Shown here one piece after another: positions 23,421-35,661 of a DNA stretch of 64,000 bases. A program made the translations under genes and the position numbers. Origin of the DNA: Aselliscus stoliczkanus. Lineage: Eukaryota; Chordata; Mammalia; Chiroptera; Hipposideridae. The notes under the pieces are model-generated. The model worked only from the letters and a program-made list of their open reading frames with translations. It made no database searches and was not told the DNA's origin. The DNA lies in NCBI GenBank assembly GCA_033961575.1, contig CM066730.1, positions 120,679,523 to 120,743,522 on the forward strand, in the 5' to 3' direction. Position 1 is the first letter of the stretch, and each line of letters begins with the position of its first letter.

Positions 23421-24984
23421 TTTCATGTGTAAATTTTATGAAATATAGATATATTTGAATACTTCTGATGAAAATTTAGAGTCCAAATTGAGATGTACTG
23501 CAAAAGTAAAATAGACACCATATTTTAAAGACTTTATAGGAAAAAAATGACCTAAAATGTTCCCTTAATAACTTTTTATATTGATTACATGCTTAAATGA
23601 TGACATTTTGAATACATTAAATTAAATAAAATTTATTATAATTGTATTTTCTTCTGTATCTTTGCTTTTTTAAATGTAGTTACTGGAAAAATTAAAATCA
23701 CATGGGAGTCTCTTATTATATTTTTAGTGGACTAGTGATGATACAAAGGAATATGTTTCAGTGTGTACATCAAATACTCAATTTATTAAGAAATGCTTTG
23801 GAAAGTCAGCATAATTCTATGATTGGCAATAAGCTAAGGGAATTAAAACTATCGTAGAATCTCCAATATAAGAGAAATCCTATATACTAAGATTTTCTAG
23901 AATTGCAGCTCTGAAACCTGTCACTGAATTTTGCTATTTAGCCATGGATTTTAAACTGATGCATTAATCACCATAAATCAAAGAACTGAAAAAAATGAGA
24001 CAACCTGTCTGTGTTTTGGGAAACTGAGGGCAAAGGGCCAAAGTGTCTTCAGGGCTCTAGACATTGCTAACCAACAGTTTAACATTCAGTACGTTTTTCA
24101 AACCCTGAGTCCTTAGAGAAATAACTAGGTAATAAACACCTCTCCACATTAATTCTATAAGTATGAAAAGAAATAAATCAGCATATATCTATATCTATAT
24201 CTATATCTATATCTATATCTATCTATATCTATGAGAGAGAAACATCATATGAAGAACATATTAAACACATTATATTAAAAAGTGTATGGTTACACAATTT
24301 CTTTATGATTCCTTAGAATGTTGATTTTGTCTACATGGTTAAACCTAGATTACTGCAGTATCCATATGCTGATTGGTGGGAAGAAGGGAAAATAAATCCA
24401 GAATAATTAATTTACTTTTAAGCACGTCATAAGGAATTTGCATGTATTACCATGCATACATACCATGAGTGGGAATTTAATGACATGGCCCCAGAAACTA
24501 CAAGGGAGGTTAGAAAATATATTTCCAAGTGGATAGTTATATATATCCAGCTAATGCTTTTATTTTTCAATAGTGGGAATAATGTGACCTACTAGAGGTA
24601 GAGAAACCTGGTTCTTTCTGAGTATCTATGAGCATGGACCTATGTGCATAGTTGCACATTAATGATAACATTATATAAGAATGCAGAATGCCCATTGAGA
24701 GTAAATGATTGTCAAATATATGTGTATAACCCAGCAAAAATTTTAATGACAAATATAGATTTGCTAGTTGTGTAATCTCTGCTTGAAATGCTTAAGGAAG
24801 GTATAAGTTATCATGGGGAAGATAATCTTAAGGAAAACCTCAGAATTGTAATAATTTCTGATCCTCTTCAATCTTCTTACATTATCATTTGTAATTGCAC
24901 TACATCTACAGAAATCTTTGGTAATAAAAGGAGAATGGAATTTGTAGAACATTTGCAAATTGTATTTCTGCCTCCATTATTTCA
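23421..24984. other. AT-rich intergenic sequence
   Basis: Holds an (ATATCT)n hexanucleotide repeat of about eight units at 24184-24232. No gene or other repeat identified. Confidence 0.5.
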
Positions 24985-25115
24985 AAGTTGTTAGACTTTG
25001 AGTGAGTTTCTTAGTCTCTCTGAGTCTCATTTTTCCTAACTGTAAAAATAAAAGAAGATAGCGTATATCGAACAATTTTTTATGGAAATTAAATGAGAAA
25101 ATATCTTGATTATTT
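24985..25115 (+). mobile_element. MIR SINE fragment
   Basis: GTGAGTTTCTTAGTCTCTCTGAGTCTCATTTTTCCTAACTGTAAAAATAAAAGAAGATAG is the sense MIR central block ('cttaacctctctgagcctcagtttcctcatctgtaaaatggg'). Confidence 0.7.
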
Positions 25116-25399
25116 AATGTGAAACTAATACCTAATTAAATGTGAAGCTACCTAGAATATGTTTGGCATTTATTATGTGGATGAATAAATCAAGAATGAA
25201 AACTTCTAGTTTGGTTTTATGTTGTGTCCTATAATTACCATCAGTATATTTTGCATAAAGAACTTCACCAGGAACTGTTTGAAACAGCTCAGATCGTATG
25301 TCATGCAGGTCATGATAAGGAATTTCAACTTTATCTTTGGAGTAAAAGTTTAAAGGAGGGTCAATTACAGAATTAAATGTCCATATTTTATAAAGCTGC
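25116..25399. other. Intergenic sequence, no feature recognised
   Basis: No recognisable repeat or frame between the MIR and the L1. Confidence 0.5.
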
Positions 25400-28300
25400 T
25401 CTGTGTAGAGATATTTAAAAATATTTTGAACTCAATTAAAATGAAAATAGAATTTATCAAAATGTGTGGGATGTAGCAAAAGTAGTGCTTAAAGGGAAAT
25501 TTATAGCATCGAAAGCATGTATTAGAAAATAAAAAAGATCTAAAATCAATAATCTGGGTTTCTATTGCATGATACCATAAAAAGGAGAGCATATTAAACC
25601 AAAAATAAACAAGAAAGTAAATAATAAAAAGCAGAGTAGAAATCAATGAAATTGAGAATAAGAAATCAATAAAAGTTAAAAAAAAATAAAACAAAATCTG
25701 GTCCTCTGAAAAGATTATAGAATCAATTAGCCTTTAGCCAGTTTAGGAAGAAAAGTTAGAATTTACAAATTACTGGTATCATAAATGAAATAAGAGATAT
25801 CACTATAGATCTCTTGGAAATTGAAAGGGTAGTGAAGAAATTCTATGAACAAATCTATGCCTGCATATTTAATAACCTAGATGAAATGGACCAATTCCTA
25901 AAAGTTACAACCTGTCAAAACTCACACATGAAGAAATGGATGATCTGAATAGGCCTGTATCTATTAAAGGAATTGAATCAATAATTCTAACCTGCCCAAA
26001 CAGAAAGGATATGACACAAATGTGTTCACTTGTGAATTCTACCAAACATTTAAATAAGAAAGTATACCAGTTGTTTATTATCTCTTGTAGGGCGGGCAGG
26101 ATTTCCTACTTTTATAGGTTAGAAAGCAGGAGAAATACTGTCTAATTCATTCTATAAAGTCAGTATTGCTCTAGTACCAAACCCAGACAAAAACATTACA
26201 AAAAAGAAACTACAGGCCAAGATTTCTCATGAATATTGATGCAAAAATTCTCAACAAAATAAGCAAATTAAATCCAACAAGGTATAAAGAGAATTTTATA
26301 CCACAACCAAATGGGAATTTTCTCAGGTATACAGTGCTGGTTTAATATTTGAAAAATCAATTAATGCCCATTACCTCAATAGGCTAAAAAAGAAAAATCA
26401 CTTGATCTGATCAATAGGTGAAGAAAAAGCACTTGGTAACCTCCTTTACCCATTCATAGTAAAAACTCTCAGTAAACTAAAAATGGAGGGAAATGCTCAA
26501 CTTGATAAAGATACCTACAGAAAAAACATACAGCATACCAATGGTGAGCAGCTTTTCCACTACAATCAAGAACAAGTCAAAGATGTTCCCCCTTACCACT
26601 CCTTTTCAACATCATGCTAAAAACTCTAGTTAATGTAATTAGAGAAGAAAAGGAAATGAAAGGTATAAAGATTTGAGAGGAAGAAATAAAATTGTCTTAT
26701 TTCAGAGATGATCATCTATGTAGAAAATCTGGAAGGATTGAAAAACAGAAAAATCTCCTAGAACTAAAGAGGGATTACAGCATGATTACAGGATATAAGA
26801 TTAATATACAAAAGTCGGTTGCTTTTCTACATACCATCAAAAAACAAGTGGAATCTGAGATTTAAAATGAATAAAATTTACATTAGCACCACCTAAAAAT
26901 AAAATACTTAGGTATAAATTTAACAAAATATATATAAAATTTGTATGAGGAAAACTGCAGAAGTTATAGTGAACAAAATAAGAAAACTATATCAATGGAA
27001 GTACCCATGTTCATGTATGAAAAGATTCAATATTGTCAGTGTAATTTCTTCCCAAGTTAATTTATGAATCAATGAAATCTCAAAGTCCCAGCAAGTTATT
27101 TTGTAGATATTGACAAACTGGTTCTAAAGTTTATATGAAGAGGCAAGAGACTCAGAATAGCCAACACAACACAGAAGGAGAAGAACAAAGTTGGAGGACT
27201 GACATTACTCAACGTCAGGACATACTATAAAGCTACAGTAATCCAGATAGAATGGCATTAATGAAAGAACAAACAGATCAATATAACTGAACAGAGAGCT
27301 TAGAAATAGAACACCATAAATATAGTCTTTGACAAAGGAGCAAAGGCAATATCATGTAGCAAAGATAGACTTCTCAACAAATGGTTCTGAAACAATTGAA
27401 CATCCAAATGTCAAAACAAAAACAAAAACAAAAAGAATCCAGAAATAGACTTTACATCAATAGATAATAGACATAAATGTAAAATCCAAAACTTTAAAAC
27501 TCCTAGACAATAATAAAGGAGAAAACCTAGATGACCTTGACTGTTGTGATGTCTTTTTGGACACATTACTAAAGCCAGGGTTCACAAAAGAAAAAAAATG
27601 ATAAGCTGAACTTCATTATAATTAAAATCTCTGTTCTGCTAAAGGTGACATCAAGATAATATTTGTAAATGACACATCTGATAAAGGACTGTTATCCAAA
27701 AAAAATGCAAAGGACTTAATGTCAAGAAAACTCAAGAAATGGACTGAAGACCTTTACAGACATCTCACCAAAGAAACTATACAAATGTCAAATAAGAGCA
27801 TAAAAAGATGCTCCACATCATATGTCATCAAGGAAATTCAAATTAAAACCACTGAGATATCATTACACACCTATTAGAATGACCAAAATCCAGAATGCTT
27901 CACATCAAATGTTGAAGATGTGGAGCTACAGGAAATTGTGACACAGCTGCTTTGGAAGAGAGTTTGGCAGATTTCTTACCAAATAAACGTACTTTTACCA
28001 TACAATTCAGCAATCACACTCTGGTAATTACACAAAGGAGGTGTGGACTTATGTCAATACAATAACCTGAACATGGGTGTTTATAGCTGTTTCATTTACA
28101 ATTGTCTACACTTGGAAGAAACCAATGTGTCCTTCAGTAGGCAAATGGAAAATAAAGTGTATTATGTTCAGATAAACATTATTCAGTACTCAAAATAAAT
28201 GAGCTAACAAGTGTGGAAAGACATGGGAGAAACAAATGAATATTAATAAGTGAAGGAAGCCAATCTCAAAAGGCTGCATACCATGTAATTCTAATTATAT

Positions 28301-28700
28301 GATATTCTGGAAAGGACAAAACTGAGGAAACAGTAAAAAGTGGTTGCCGAGATGGGTGGTGGTAGGCTGTTAGGAAAGGAGCAGGGAAGATTTTTAGGGC
28401 GGTGAAAATATTCTATGATGCTATAATGGTAGACACATGTCATTATATATTTGCTGATACCCATAGAATGGACAACACCCAGAGTGAACTACAATGTAAA
28501 CTATGGACTTCAGGTGATAATGATGTGTTGATATTTTTTCATCAATTGCAATAAATGTGAGACTGATGGAAGATGCTGAGTGGGGAAGGCTATGCATGTG
28601 TAGGGTCTGGGAGAATAGGGGAAATCTCTGTACCTTCCTCTTAATTTTGCTATGCATCTAAAACTACCCTAAAAACAATGAAGTCTTTAAACATTCAAAC
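25400..28700 (+). mobile_element. L1 with decayed ORF2 and 3' UTR, plus strand, 5'-truncated
   Basis: The sequence follows ORF2 from just after the endonuclease domain (GATGTAGCAAAAGTAGTGCTTAAAGGGAAATTTATAGC at about 25471) through the reverse transcriptase and C-terminal region (CCTAGACAATAATAAAGGAGAAAACC; GGACACATTACTAAAGCCAGG at about 27558) to a 3' UTR ending near 28700 (GCATCTAAAACTACCCTAAAAAC). The polymerase motif FADD reads FRDD at about 26698-26709, the DAEKAF-type motif reads GEEKAL near 26417, and frames are broken repeatedly. It cannot be active. The 3' UTR type (GGTTGCCGAGATGGG...) points to an old mammalian L1. Confidence 0.85.
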
Positions 28701-28844
28701 ACACCCACACACAAACACACACTATGCAATTCCATTTATATAAAGTTCAAAACTATTCTGTGGCCTTACAAAATAATACTGGTTACCTTTTGTCAAGAGG
28801 ACTCTGAGACAGTGGTTGGGGAGGGCAAGAAGTGATCTTCTTTG

Positions 28845-29272
28845 GGCCGGCCGAGTGGTGCATTGGTTAAGCACTGGTTTTGGGATGCCAGCAGCCCCGG
28901 TTCGGATCCCACATGAGGGCCAGTGACACTGCCCTCTACAGCTAACAACAGCTCCACCTGGAGCTGGGCTGTGTGAGCCCCGGTGATGGTGTGGGCTGCA
29001 GCCCCTGCTGCAGTGGGCTGCCATAGGCTACAGTGAGTGGCCGGCAGCCAGCGTGAGCGGCTGGCAGCCAAGCATGAGCTGCCAATAGCTGCGGTGAGCG
29101 ACATCCAGAGGCCAGCGACCGATCTGCCTCATCCGGGAAGAGCGCAATGACGATACCAACAGTGAAGCAACATCCTCCGCAACTAAAAACTGAAGAACAA
29201 AAAGACAGCAACTTGTCTGTTCCCCTTCCCCGAGTCCCCAAGGCGGTTCCCCTCTGCCACTTCCCCAATCAA

Positions 29273-29305
<33 letters not shown>
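28845..29305 (+). mobile_element. Long tRNA-derived SINE, VES/MEG-like (copy C)
   Basis: Full-length copy very close to copies A and B, with head GGCCGGCCGAGTGGTGCATTGG, B box GGTTCGGATCC, and the same 2-bp deletion in CCCACATGAGG. Its tail is more than 25 uninterrupted A residues (to 29305), a sign of youth. A perfect 16-bp target-site duplication, GAAGTGATCTTCTTTG, flanks it (28829-28844 and 29306-29321). It is probably the youngest SINE in the window and a good candidate for an insertion polymorphism. Confidence 0.93.
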
Positions 29306-29308
<3 letters not shown>

Positions 29309-29361
29309 GTGATCTTCTTTGACACAGGTTATGTTGTATTTCTTGACCTTGCTTGTGTTGT

Positions 29362-29364
<3 letters not shown>

Positions 29365-29413
<49 letters not shown>

Positions 29414-29575
29414 GGTTGGAGAGAGGGAAGGAGGGAGCAAGGGAGGAATGGAAAGAGGGAGGGAGAGAAGGAAGGAAGGGAGGGAGGAAGGGAGGGAGGG
29501 AGGGAGGGAGAGAGGGAGGAAGGAAGGAAGGAAAGAATGGAGGGAGGGAGGGAGGGAGAGAGGAGGGAAATCTGA
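29365..29575. repeat. Purine tract: (GA)n followed by (GGGA/GGAA)n
   Basis: About 24 GA units (29365-29412) run into more than 150 bp of GGGA, GGAA and AAGG repeats with very few pyrimidines on the plus strand. Such long homopurine-homopyrimidine tracts can form triplex (H-DNA). The long open frames across it are repeat readthrough (Arg-Glu dipeptides). Confidence 0.95.
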
Positions 29576-30544
29576 CCTAGAATCCTTGCTCTTATTTTAT
29601 TCTCTCAGAGTGGAAACTATTGTTTAACTCCTATTCTTGATTATAACCTAAGAATTCAGGCTTTACATTTAGAGCATGGCTACATGGGGTGGAAAACTGA
29701 GTGAGAGATCCATGTTGAAATCAAGGTCACAGGATATGAAAGAAATATAAATGAACTAAATCATTGTTATCTTGGGCCAAGTGTCAATGTATATGTAGGA
29801 AAATGTACTTACTTTAATTTCCAGGGAATCTGGAAAATGTGGCATCACAGGCAATTTAAGATATACAGGATATTACTTACCACAGTTACATTCCCACTAC
29901 AATAAATTTTATTGGGGAGCATGAGTTTGTATCATTTCTTTTGGAAGAAAGACTTTAATTATAATGAGAGAAAATAATGTTAGTATTCATCTGAATGTGT
30001 GAACATTTAATATTGACCATATAGAATTTTCAGTGGGGATTTCAAAAGTGATATATAGGAAATGTTAAGTGAAATAAATTTAATAAAATGGAGGTTCTCT
30101 GTTTTACTAGCAAGAACTCAGTTTTCCTCATCTTCTCAACATACTTAGTAGTGTTCATGTTCTTTCCCTATGGCTATAAATAATCTTCAGAAAAACTTGA
30201 TAAAATACCTCATCACATTCAGTCTAATGCTGACACTTAGGTAATTAAGTATGGCTATGTGCCTTTTAATGACTCATTTTATGGGAAAATAATCATTCTC
30301 TGAAACTTCCTGAAGAAAGTACAAAATCTCTTCTGTTGTTGGAAAAGAAAAATCTAGGCAAGGCCTTTTTTATTAAAGAGGTGGTAAAATGACACCTGAA
30401 AATTTAAACCTCTGAAGATGTCTAAATATTGCTTGATATTTTTTTGATAGTAGGTTATTGAGATATAATGTGGAAACTGGGCAAAAACAAACAAACAAAC
30501 AGTTTTTTGTTGTTGTTTGTTTTTGTTTTTCTAAGTTACTTTTT
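29576..30544. other. Intergenic sequence, no feature recognised
   Basis: No repeat family or gene identified. A (CAAA)n/(TTG)n-like stretch lies near 30485-30530. Confidence 0.5.
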
Positions 30545-30621
30545 TTTTTTTTTTTTTTTTTAGCTGAGCCATCCTGCCACCAGTTGGCAGCTCAATGGCA
30601 ACTCAGCTCGGGCTGGCCTCG
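30545..30621 (-). mobile_element. Small retrocopy of unknown RNA (about 60 nt plus poly-A)
   Basis: On the minus strand a body of about 60 nt begins GAGGCCAGCCCGAGCTGAG and ends GGATGGCTCAGCT followed by about 20 A. A direct repeat TAAGTTACT(TTTT) flanks it at 30532 and 30622, so it is a retrotransposed insertion. The body can fold with outer arms AGCTGAG/CTCAGCT and inner TGCCA/TGGCA. It may be a truncated SINE or tRNA-related transcript (the GGCCAGCCCG start is SINE-like), but it does not match the other SINEs here. Confidence 0.6.
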
Positions 30622-31038
30622 TAAGTTACTTTTTATTGAACTTCACACTTTGTGTCAAACATCTGGAGGATGGAGGAAGGGTATGCAGCCTTAACAAAGA
30701 CTGGCTCTGATGTGACCTTGACTTTTAGCCTCTATCAAGTAGCAAAATAATGAATTATTGTGGGCAATAGAGGAGAATAGTGGTTATTAAAAGAAGGGAG
30801 ATTCCTTTTATCTTATCTATAAGAACTTTAATTTCAAAAAGCATTTTTCCATGTACAACAAGAAGTCCTATGGAGAATCAAACCACAAGACCCATATTTG
30901 TTAAGGAGTAGTTCTAAGGTATGGCTACAGGGTCAAGCATAAATGGAGATTCTAATATTTATTTAAGAACTTCTCATAGTCCCACAGCTGTCTCTTGTTT
31001 ATGCTGTGTCTAGTGTGCCCTTAAAACGTCCATTAGGG

Positions 31039-31138
31039 GGCCGGCTGAGTGGCCCGGTGGTTAAGCGCTGGTTTGGGAAGCTAGCGTCCCCGGTTCAGTC
31101 CCACATATGAGGGCCAGTGACACTGCCCTCAAAAAAAT

Positions 31139-31169
<31 letters not shown>

Positions 31170-31171
31170 CA
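31039..31171 (+). mobile_element. Short tRNA-derived SINE (copy E)
   Basis: Head GGCCGGCTGAGTGGCCCGGTGGTTAAGCGC, then CACATATGAGGGCCAGTGACACTGCCCTC followed at once by an A-rich (AAC)n tail; the VES-like body is absent. The target-site duplication is AC(G/T)TCCATTAGGG with one mismatch (31026-31038 and 31172-31184). Confidence 0.88.
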
Positions 31172-31184
31172 ACTTCCATTAGGG

Positions 31185-32411
31185 ACTACTATCAATCAGC
31201 CACTGTGAACAACTGTAGCCCATCTATATCTATAATCTTATGTAGCAGAAAATCAAAAGAATTCATTCTCACCAAGTTCCCTTCCCAAATGTTGCCATTA
31301 CTTTAATTTTCCAACTTCATTTACTGTCATGACTCTAACCCAATGCAATATCATTGTGCAGTTATGTTTTTAATCAGTAGACTCCTGTAAAGCTTATTCA
31401 ACCTGCATTTTAACTTGTAGGTAAGAAAACTAAAGATCGTGTGTCAGATATTTGGATTATAAGTGATGCGGTAAGAGAAAACATGGTTTGAGGCAAAGTT
31501 TATCTGATTCCAAAGCCAATGTTTATCCACTACTTAACTCTCATGCCATTTTCCTTTAGGAGAATTAAAAATAAATGACACCTCTTATGTTAACAGTGTA
31601 CACCAGCTATGTTCCTTTTGTGACCAGTGGCATCTCTCTGTGGCATGGTTAATCTTAGGAGTACCATTTAACTTGAGAAGTGGGTTAAACTAAGTGCTTT
31701 TGGTGGTCAGAAACTCATTATTCAGTTCATATATTAAAAATAAATAGATAGGCCAAACTTTGAGAGCAGTGACTCTAAACGGCAGCCTCTGTGGTCTTGG
31801 GAGTAGAACCTCTCATGGTGGAAGAATTTGAAGGCCAGAAAAGAATAGGAGATGGCAAGGTCAGTTGGCATCTAGAAAATGACAGACATGATACACAATG
31901 TACAGGGATGCTAATTAGTCCTCCTAGAAAAAAATATGAAAAATGAATATTCAGCCTTCAATCAAATGTGGAGCTAAATACTCAGAAGCACTCCCTTGTA
32001 AGGTTTATAAACAACAATTAATATGAATGAAGTTGATAATTCTAATGGAGTAGTGAAATCAAGAACCCTATCAGTGCTAGCAAACAGCAGAATTCATATA
32101 GTATCAAAGTTGTTCTATCAGAGCTTCAGCATCTAATAGTGTGGGAAGAAAATGTGAAACACTCTTAGCCACCTGAAAGACTGTGTTACAGCAATTAATA
32201 ATAATAATAATAACAGTAATAAACCTACAGGCCCTCCCCTTCCCCTATATTTGATTTGAGCAGCCTTCATTTTCCATAGTCATAAATCACCTGGATGTGT
32301 CTTATAGACCTTAAGGCACTGGAAAAGAAACTCCCATTCGAAACAATTTATTTTAAAATACTGTGAATGATACCATTGTTTTGTCCATTTGAAATATATA
32401 AGTTATCCAAA

Positions 32412-32466
<55 letters not shown>

Positions 32467-33710
32467 AATAGCCTGTCTAGTGTAACCACTAGACCACATT
32501 TAGTTGAACTTCTAAATTCAAGAAAATATATTTAACCCCTTTTTTTTTTATCATAAGTGGAGAGGCATTAACTCAAATGTGAAAATGCACATCACATAAT
32601 CACCTTACTGCTGATTATATGGCCTGGGGTCTCTGCTTTTTCTCCCATCACCTTCCTCTGCCTCCCTGCCTTTCTGTCTCTCTCCTTCACTGCTACACTC
32701 CTCCACGTTGGATTTTAGATGTGAAGGTTTCAGGTCACAACCTGTGGGACTACTGTTGAGTGTGTGGGACTGCTTTTCTCTCTCCTTGGTTTCCTTTGCT
32801 TTTCTCTTTTTTTTTTAAGTTTTAAATTAAGACCACCTTCCAAGATATTAACTTCTGCCCACTCTCTTCTACTACCACCCTTGGCCTAAGCATAGGCTGT
32901 AAGCGCCCCCCATACACACTCCACTATGAATAATTGGCCTTTGGTAAGGAATTCAGGGCTTTTCCCCAACCCTTATGGAAGAATGCAGCAAAAATGTTCC
33001 TTTCTGCACTGTCACTTGCAACACATTCTGTGACACTTCATCACTTTATCCAGAGATCATCAAGTAAGGGTGGAAAAAGTCTCTGACTTCTCTTGTTTAC
33101 TTTTGGGACCATATTTAATTACTCTCCATCAGCCTAAAAAATGAGTATTAAGTCATTAGCCCTCCCATGGTCTGCTGTCATCATTAGCTGATACATTTTT
33201 ATTTATTTATTTTTTAAGCTTTATATGGTGAAAAGAATAGTCACCAGGGTTACTCAGAGGAGCCAGCTTAAAGTCGTTGGTGCTTAAACTTGAGGAAAAT
33301 CCACATGGAAAAACTTGTGAGCACAAACAGTTCCTCTGAATGAATTGCATTTTCCTGTAATTGCTTTTGCTTTTGAAAGTTCAATAAGTTTGAAGTGTCA
33401 AGGTCTTCTTAAATTAAATTTAAAACAACAGAGCTCTCATTTGGTCATCCTTGAAATCCTTGAAATTTGGGTCTGGTTTTAAACCTGACAAGTGGAATAA
33501 AAGGAACCTCAAATTCAGTGTATGCTTTGGTTTGGTGCTACTGGCTTTCTCATTTTCCTCAGTGATTAAGAAAGAACTGTGTGCATGGCATATCCTTCAA
33601 ATTGAAAGGCTTGACTTCCTGGCAAATTACATTTTTCCACTTTTCTGATAAGGCCCACTAAATACTGAAAATGTGGATGAGTACTGAAATAAAAGCAATC
33701 TGCAATCTGT
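31185..33710. other. Intergenic sequence with one AT microsatellite
   Basis: Includes (TA)n at 32414-32463 and a pyrimidine-rich stretch near 32640-32720. The 65-codon frame at 33451-33648 shows no recognisable domain. No repeat family was recognised. Confidence 0.45.
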
Positions 33711-34516
33711 TGTGGTCTAATATATACATACAGACAGACACACATACTCTGGTATAAGGAGGTATTTGATTCTTGTCCTCAGTTACTGGCACATAGCTCC
33801 TAAAACCCTTATAATTTTCTGAGGTATAAGGGTGATAGGACTGCCTTTTTGTCTTAATGAGATGACTCTTTGTGGATCCCTAGATATCTTCAGGATGGAG
33901 GACATTCACCAGAAAGACTAAGCTTTGATTAGAAGTTTGGAATTTTTAGCCTCACCTACCACCTCCTGGTAGGGGAGAGGGAGTGCAGATCTGTCAGTCA
34001 CCAATGGTCAATGATATAATCAGGCATGCTGATGTAACAAAACATTCATAAATACCCCTACATGATAGGGTTTGGGGAGCTCTCAGATTGGCAAACATAT
34101 CCATGTGCCAGGAGGATGGCACTCCTGAACTCCATGGAGAAGGAAGCTCCTGCTCTCAGAATCCCACTGCACTGTAGACCCATGTAAATCTTCTTCTGGC
34201 TGTTCTTTGGTAACTTTATGATAAACTGGTAAACACAAGGAAAGGGTCTTCCTGAGTTCTGTGAACCATTCTAACAAATGTTCAAAGGAGATTGTGGAAA
34301 CCTCGATTTATAACAGGTCAGTCAGAAGTACCGGTGACCCAGATACTTGCTATTGGCATTGGAAGGGAGGGCAGCCTTGTGGGACTGAGCCCTAATCCTG
34401 TGGAGTCAGGCTATCTCTGGGTAATGAGTGTTAAAACTGAATTGAATCCTAAGGAACTTCGATTGTGTCAGATAATTGAAGAGTTGGAGAAGCCAGGTTG
34501 GAAAAGACACCATGTG
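33711..34516 (+). mobile_element. MLT2-like ERVL LTR, plus strand
   Basis: Motifs in LTR order: CTAAAACCCTTATAATTTTCTGAGG, GTGGATCCCTAGATA, GAAAGACTAAGCTTTGATTAGAAG, CACCAATGGTCAATGATATAATC, AGGAAAGGGTCTTCCTGAGTTCTGTGAACC, CTTGTGGGACTGAGCCCTAATCC. A short PBS-like segment (TTTGGTATCAGGAGGG, 34517-34532) follows, consistent with a tRNA-Leu-primed ERVL 5' LTR, but no internal viral genes remain. It is a non-coding relic. A second copy lies inverted at 36580-37380. Confidence 0.75.
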
Positions 34517-34536
34517 TTTGGTATCAGGAGGGAAAA

Positions 34537-34544
<8 letters not shown>

Positions 34545-34596
<52 letters not shown>
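34545..34596. repeat. (CA)n microsatellite next to the LTR
   Basis: About 25 CA units starting just past the LTR/PBS junction (GGGAAAACACACATACACA). Confidence 0.95.
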
Positions 34597-34597
<1 letters not shown>

Positions 34598-34619
34598 ACA
34601 CTCACAAATAAGTGAATAA

Positions 34620-35059
34620 GTAAATAATCATTCCAGGCACATGTTTATGCAAAATATCAATCTCTCTGTGTTTATTTAATGAAAGGTACTTTCCCCATCG
34701 TTAAATCTTTTTAATACATCATGTGGAGTCTGATATAATATTCAACTTTTATTTAATGATGGATTCATTTAACAATGAAAGAATGCATTTATAGTAAGAT
34801 AATATTAAAAATTGAATAGGTCCTGATTATTTGCATGAGATTACAAAAAAATATCCATGATCTTGCCTTTGCAGGTAATTAGTTTATTGGGCAGGTTAAA
34901 TTCTACCAAATAATTATAATATTACATAATAATTAATATGACAAAGGTACTACAAAGAAAAGTGGGAACATGTAGTATAGTGGAAGAGATAAGCACTTAA
35001 CCATAAACAAAATAAGTAAATTAATAAAAATTATGTGCAATGTTAGAGGGTAATATATG
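34620..35059. other. AT-rich intergenic sequence
   Basis: Nothing recognised. Confidence 0.5.
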
Positions 35060-35600
35060 ATTTGGAAGAAAAGAAAAAGTATAAGGATGGGTAGCAATTT
35101 TAAATACTTTGTTCACAATGAAGATGCTATATAAGCAAGACCTGAAGGAGGAACAAAAATTATCCAAGAACTTTTTTGCATGAGGATTCCAGGTAGATGG
35201 AATAGCAGTGCAAACCCCTGAGGGCCAGAGCATACAAGGGATTATGGAGGTTCGGGGGAGAATGGCAGGATGCCAGTGTAGCTGGAACAGAGTAAGGATG
35301 AAATCAGTGATAATAATGTCAGAGAAGCCATAGAGAGAGAGATTTATACCACTATAGAATTTGGCTTTTTCTCTAAAGAAAATTTTCTTGTGGGGTATTG
35401 AGCAAAGGAGCACTATGCTCTATGGCAGCAATGTTGAAAATGAGGAGAGGAGGGTCCAAACAAGAAGGCTACTTAGAGAGTTTTTGTAATAATTCTAGGG
35501 CAAAGGATGATGATGACCCTCACTATAGTTGCAGCAGTGGAGGTGGTGAGAAGTGAGTGGATTCCAGATGTATTAATATTTTAAAGGTAGTAAAACATTT
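35060..35600 (+). repeat. Ancient medium-reiterated repeat, family not named
   Basis: GCAAGACCTGAAGGAGG, ATTCCAGGTAGATGGAATAGCAGTGCAAACCCCTGAGGGC, GATGCCAGTGTAGCTGGAACAGAGTAAGG and GCAGTGGAGGTGGTGAGAAGTGAGTGGATTCC are phrases of a widespread old mammalian repeat ('ttccaggcagagggaacagcaagtgcaaaggccctgagg'). A repeat library is needed to name it. Confidence 0.5.
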
Positions 35601-35661
35601 TGTTAGAAAACCAAGTTATTTTTTGTTCTTTATCTTTACTATTTCAGCACATTGATCATTG

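Noticed and set aside
3382..29305. CRISPR-like or other spaced direct repeat array formed by the SINE copies
   Set aside because: The copies are thousands of bases apart, in both orientations and each with its own target-site duplication.
29147..29580. 142- and 75-codon frames rich in Arg-Glu and Gly
   Set aside because: Readthrough of the SINE 3' end and the (GA)n/(GGGA)n tract.
34292..34615. 107-codon frame ending in His-Thr repeats
   Set aside because: It lies in the MLT2-like LTR and runs into the (CA)n microsatellite.
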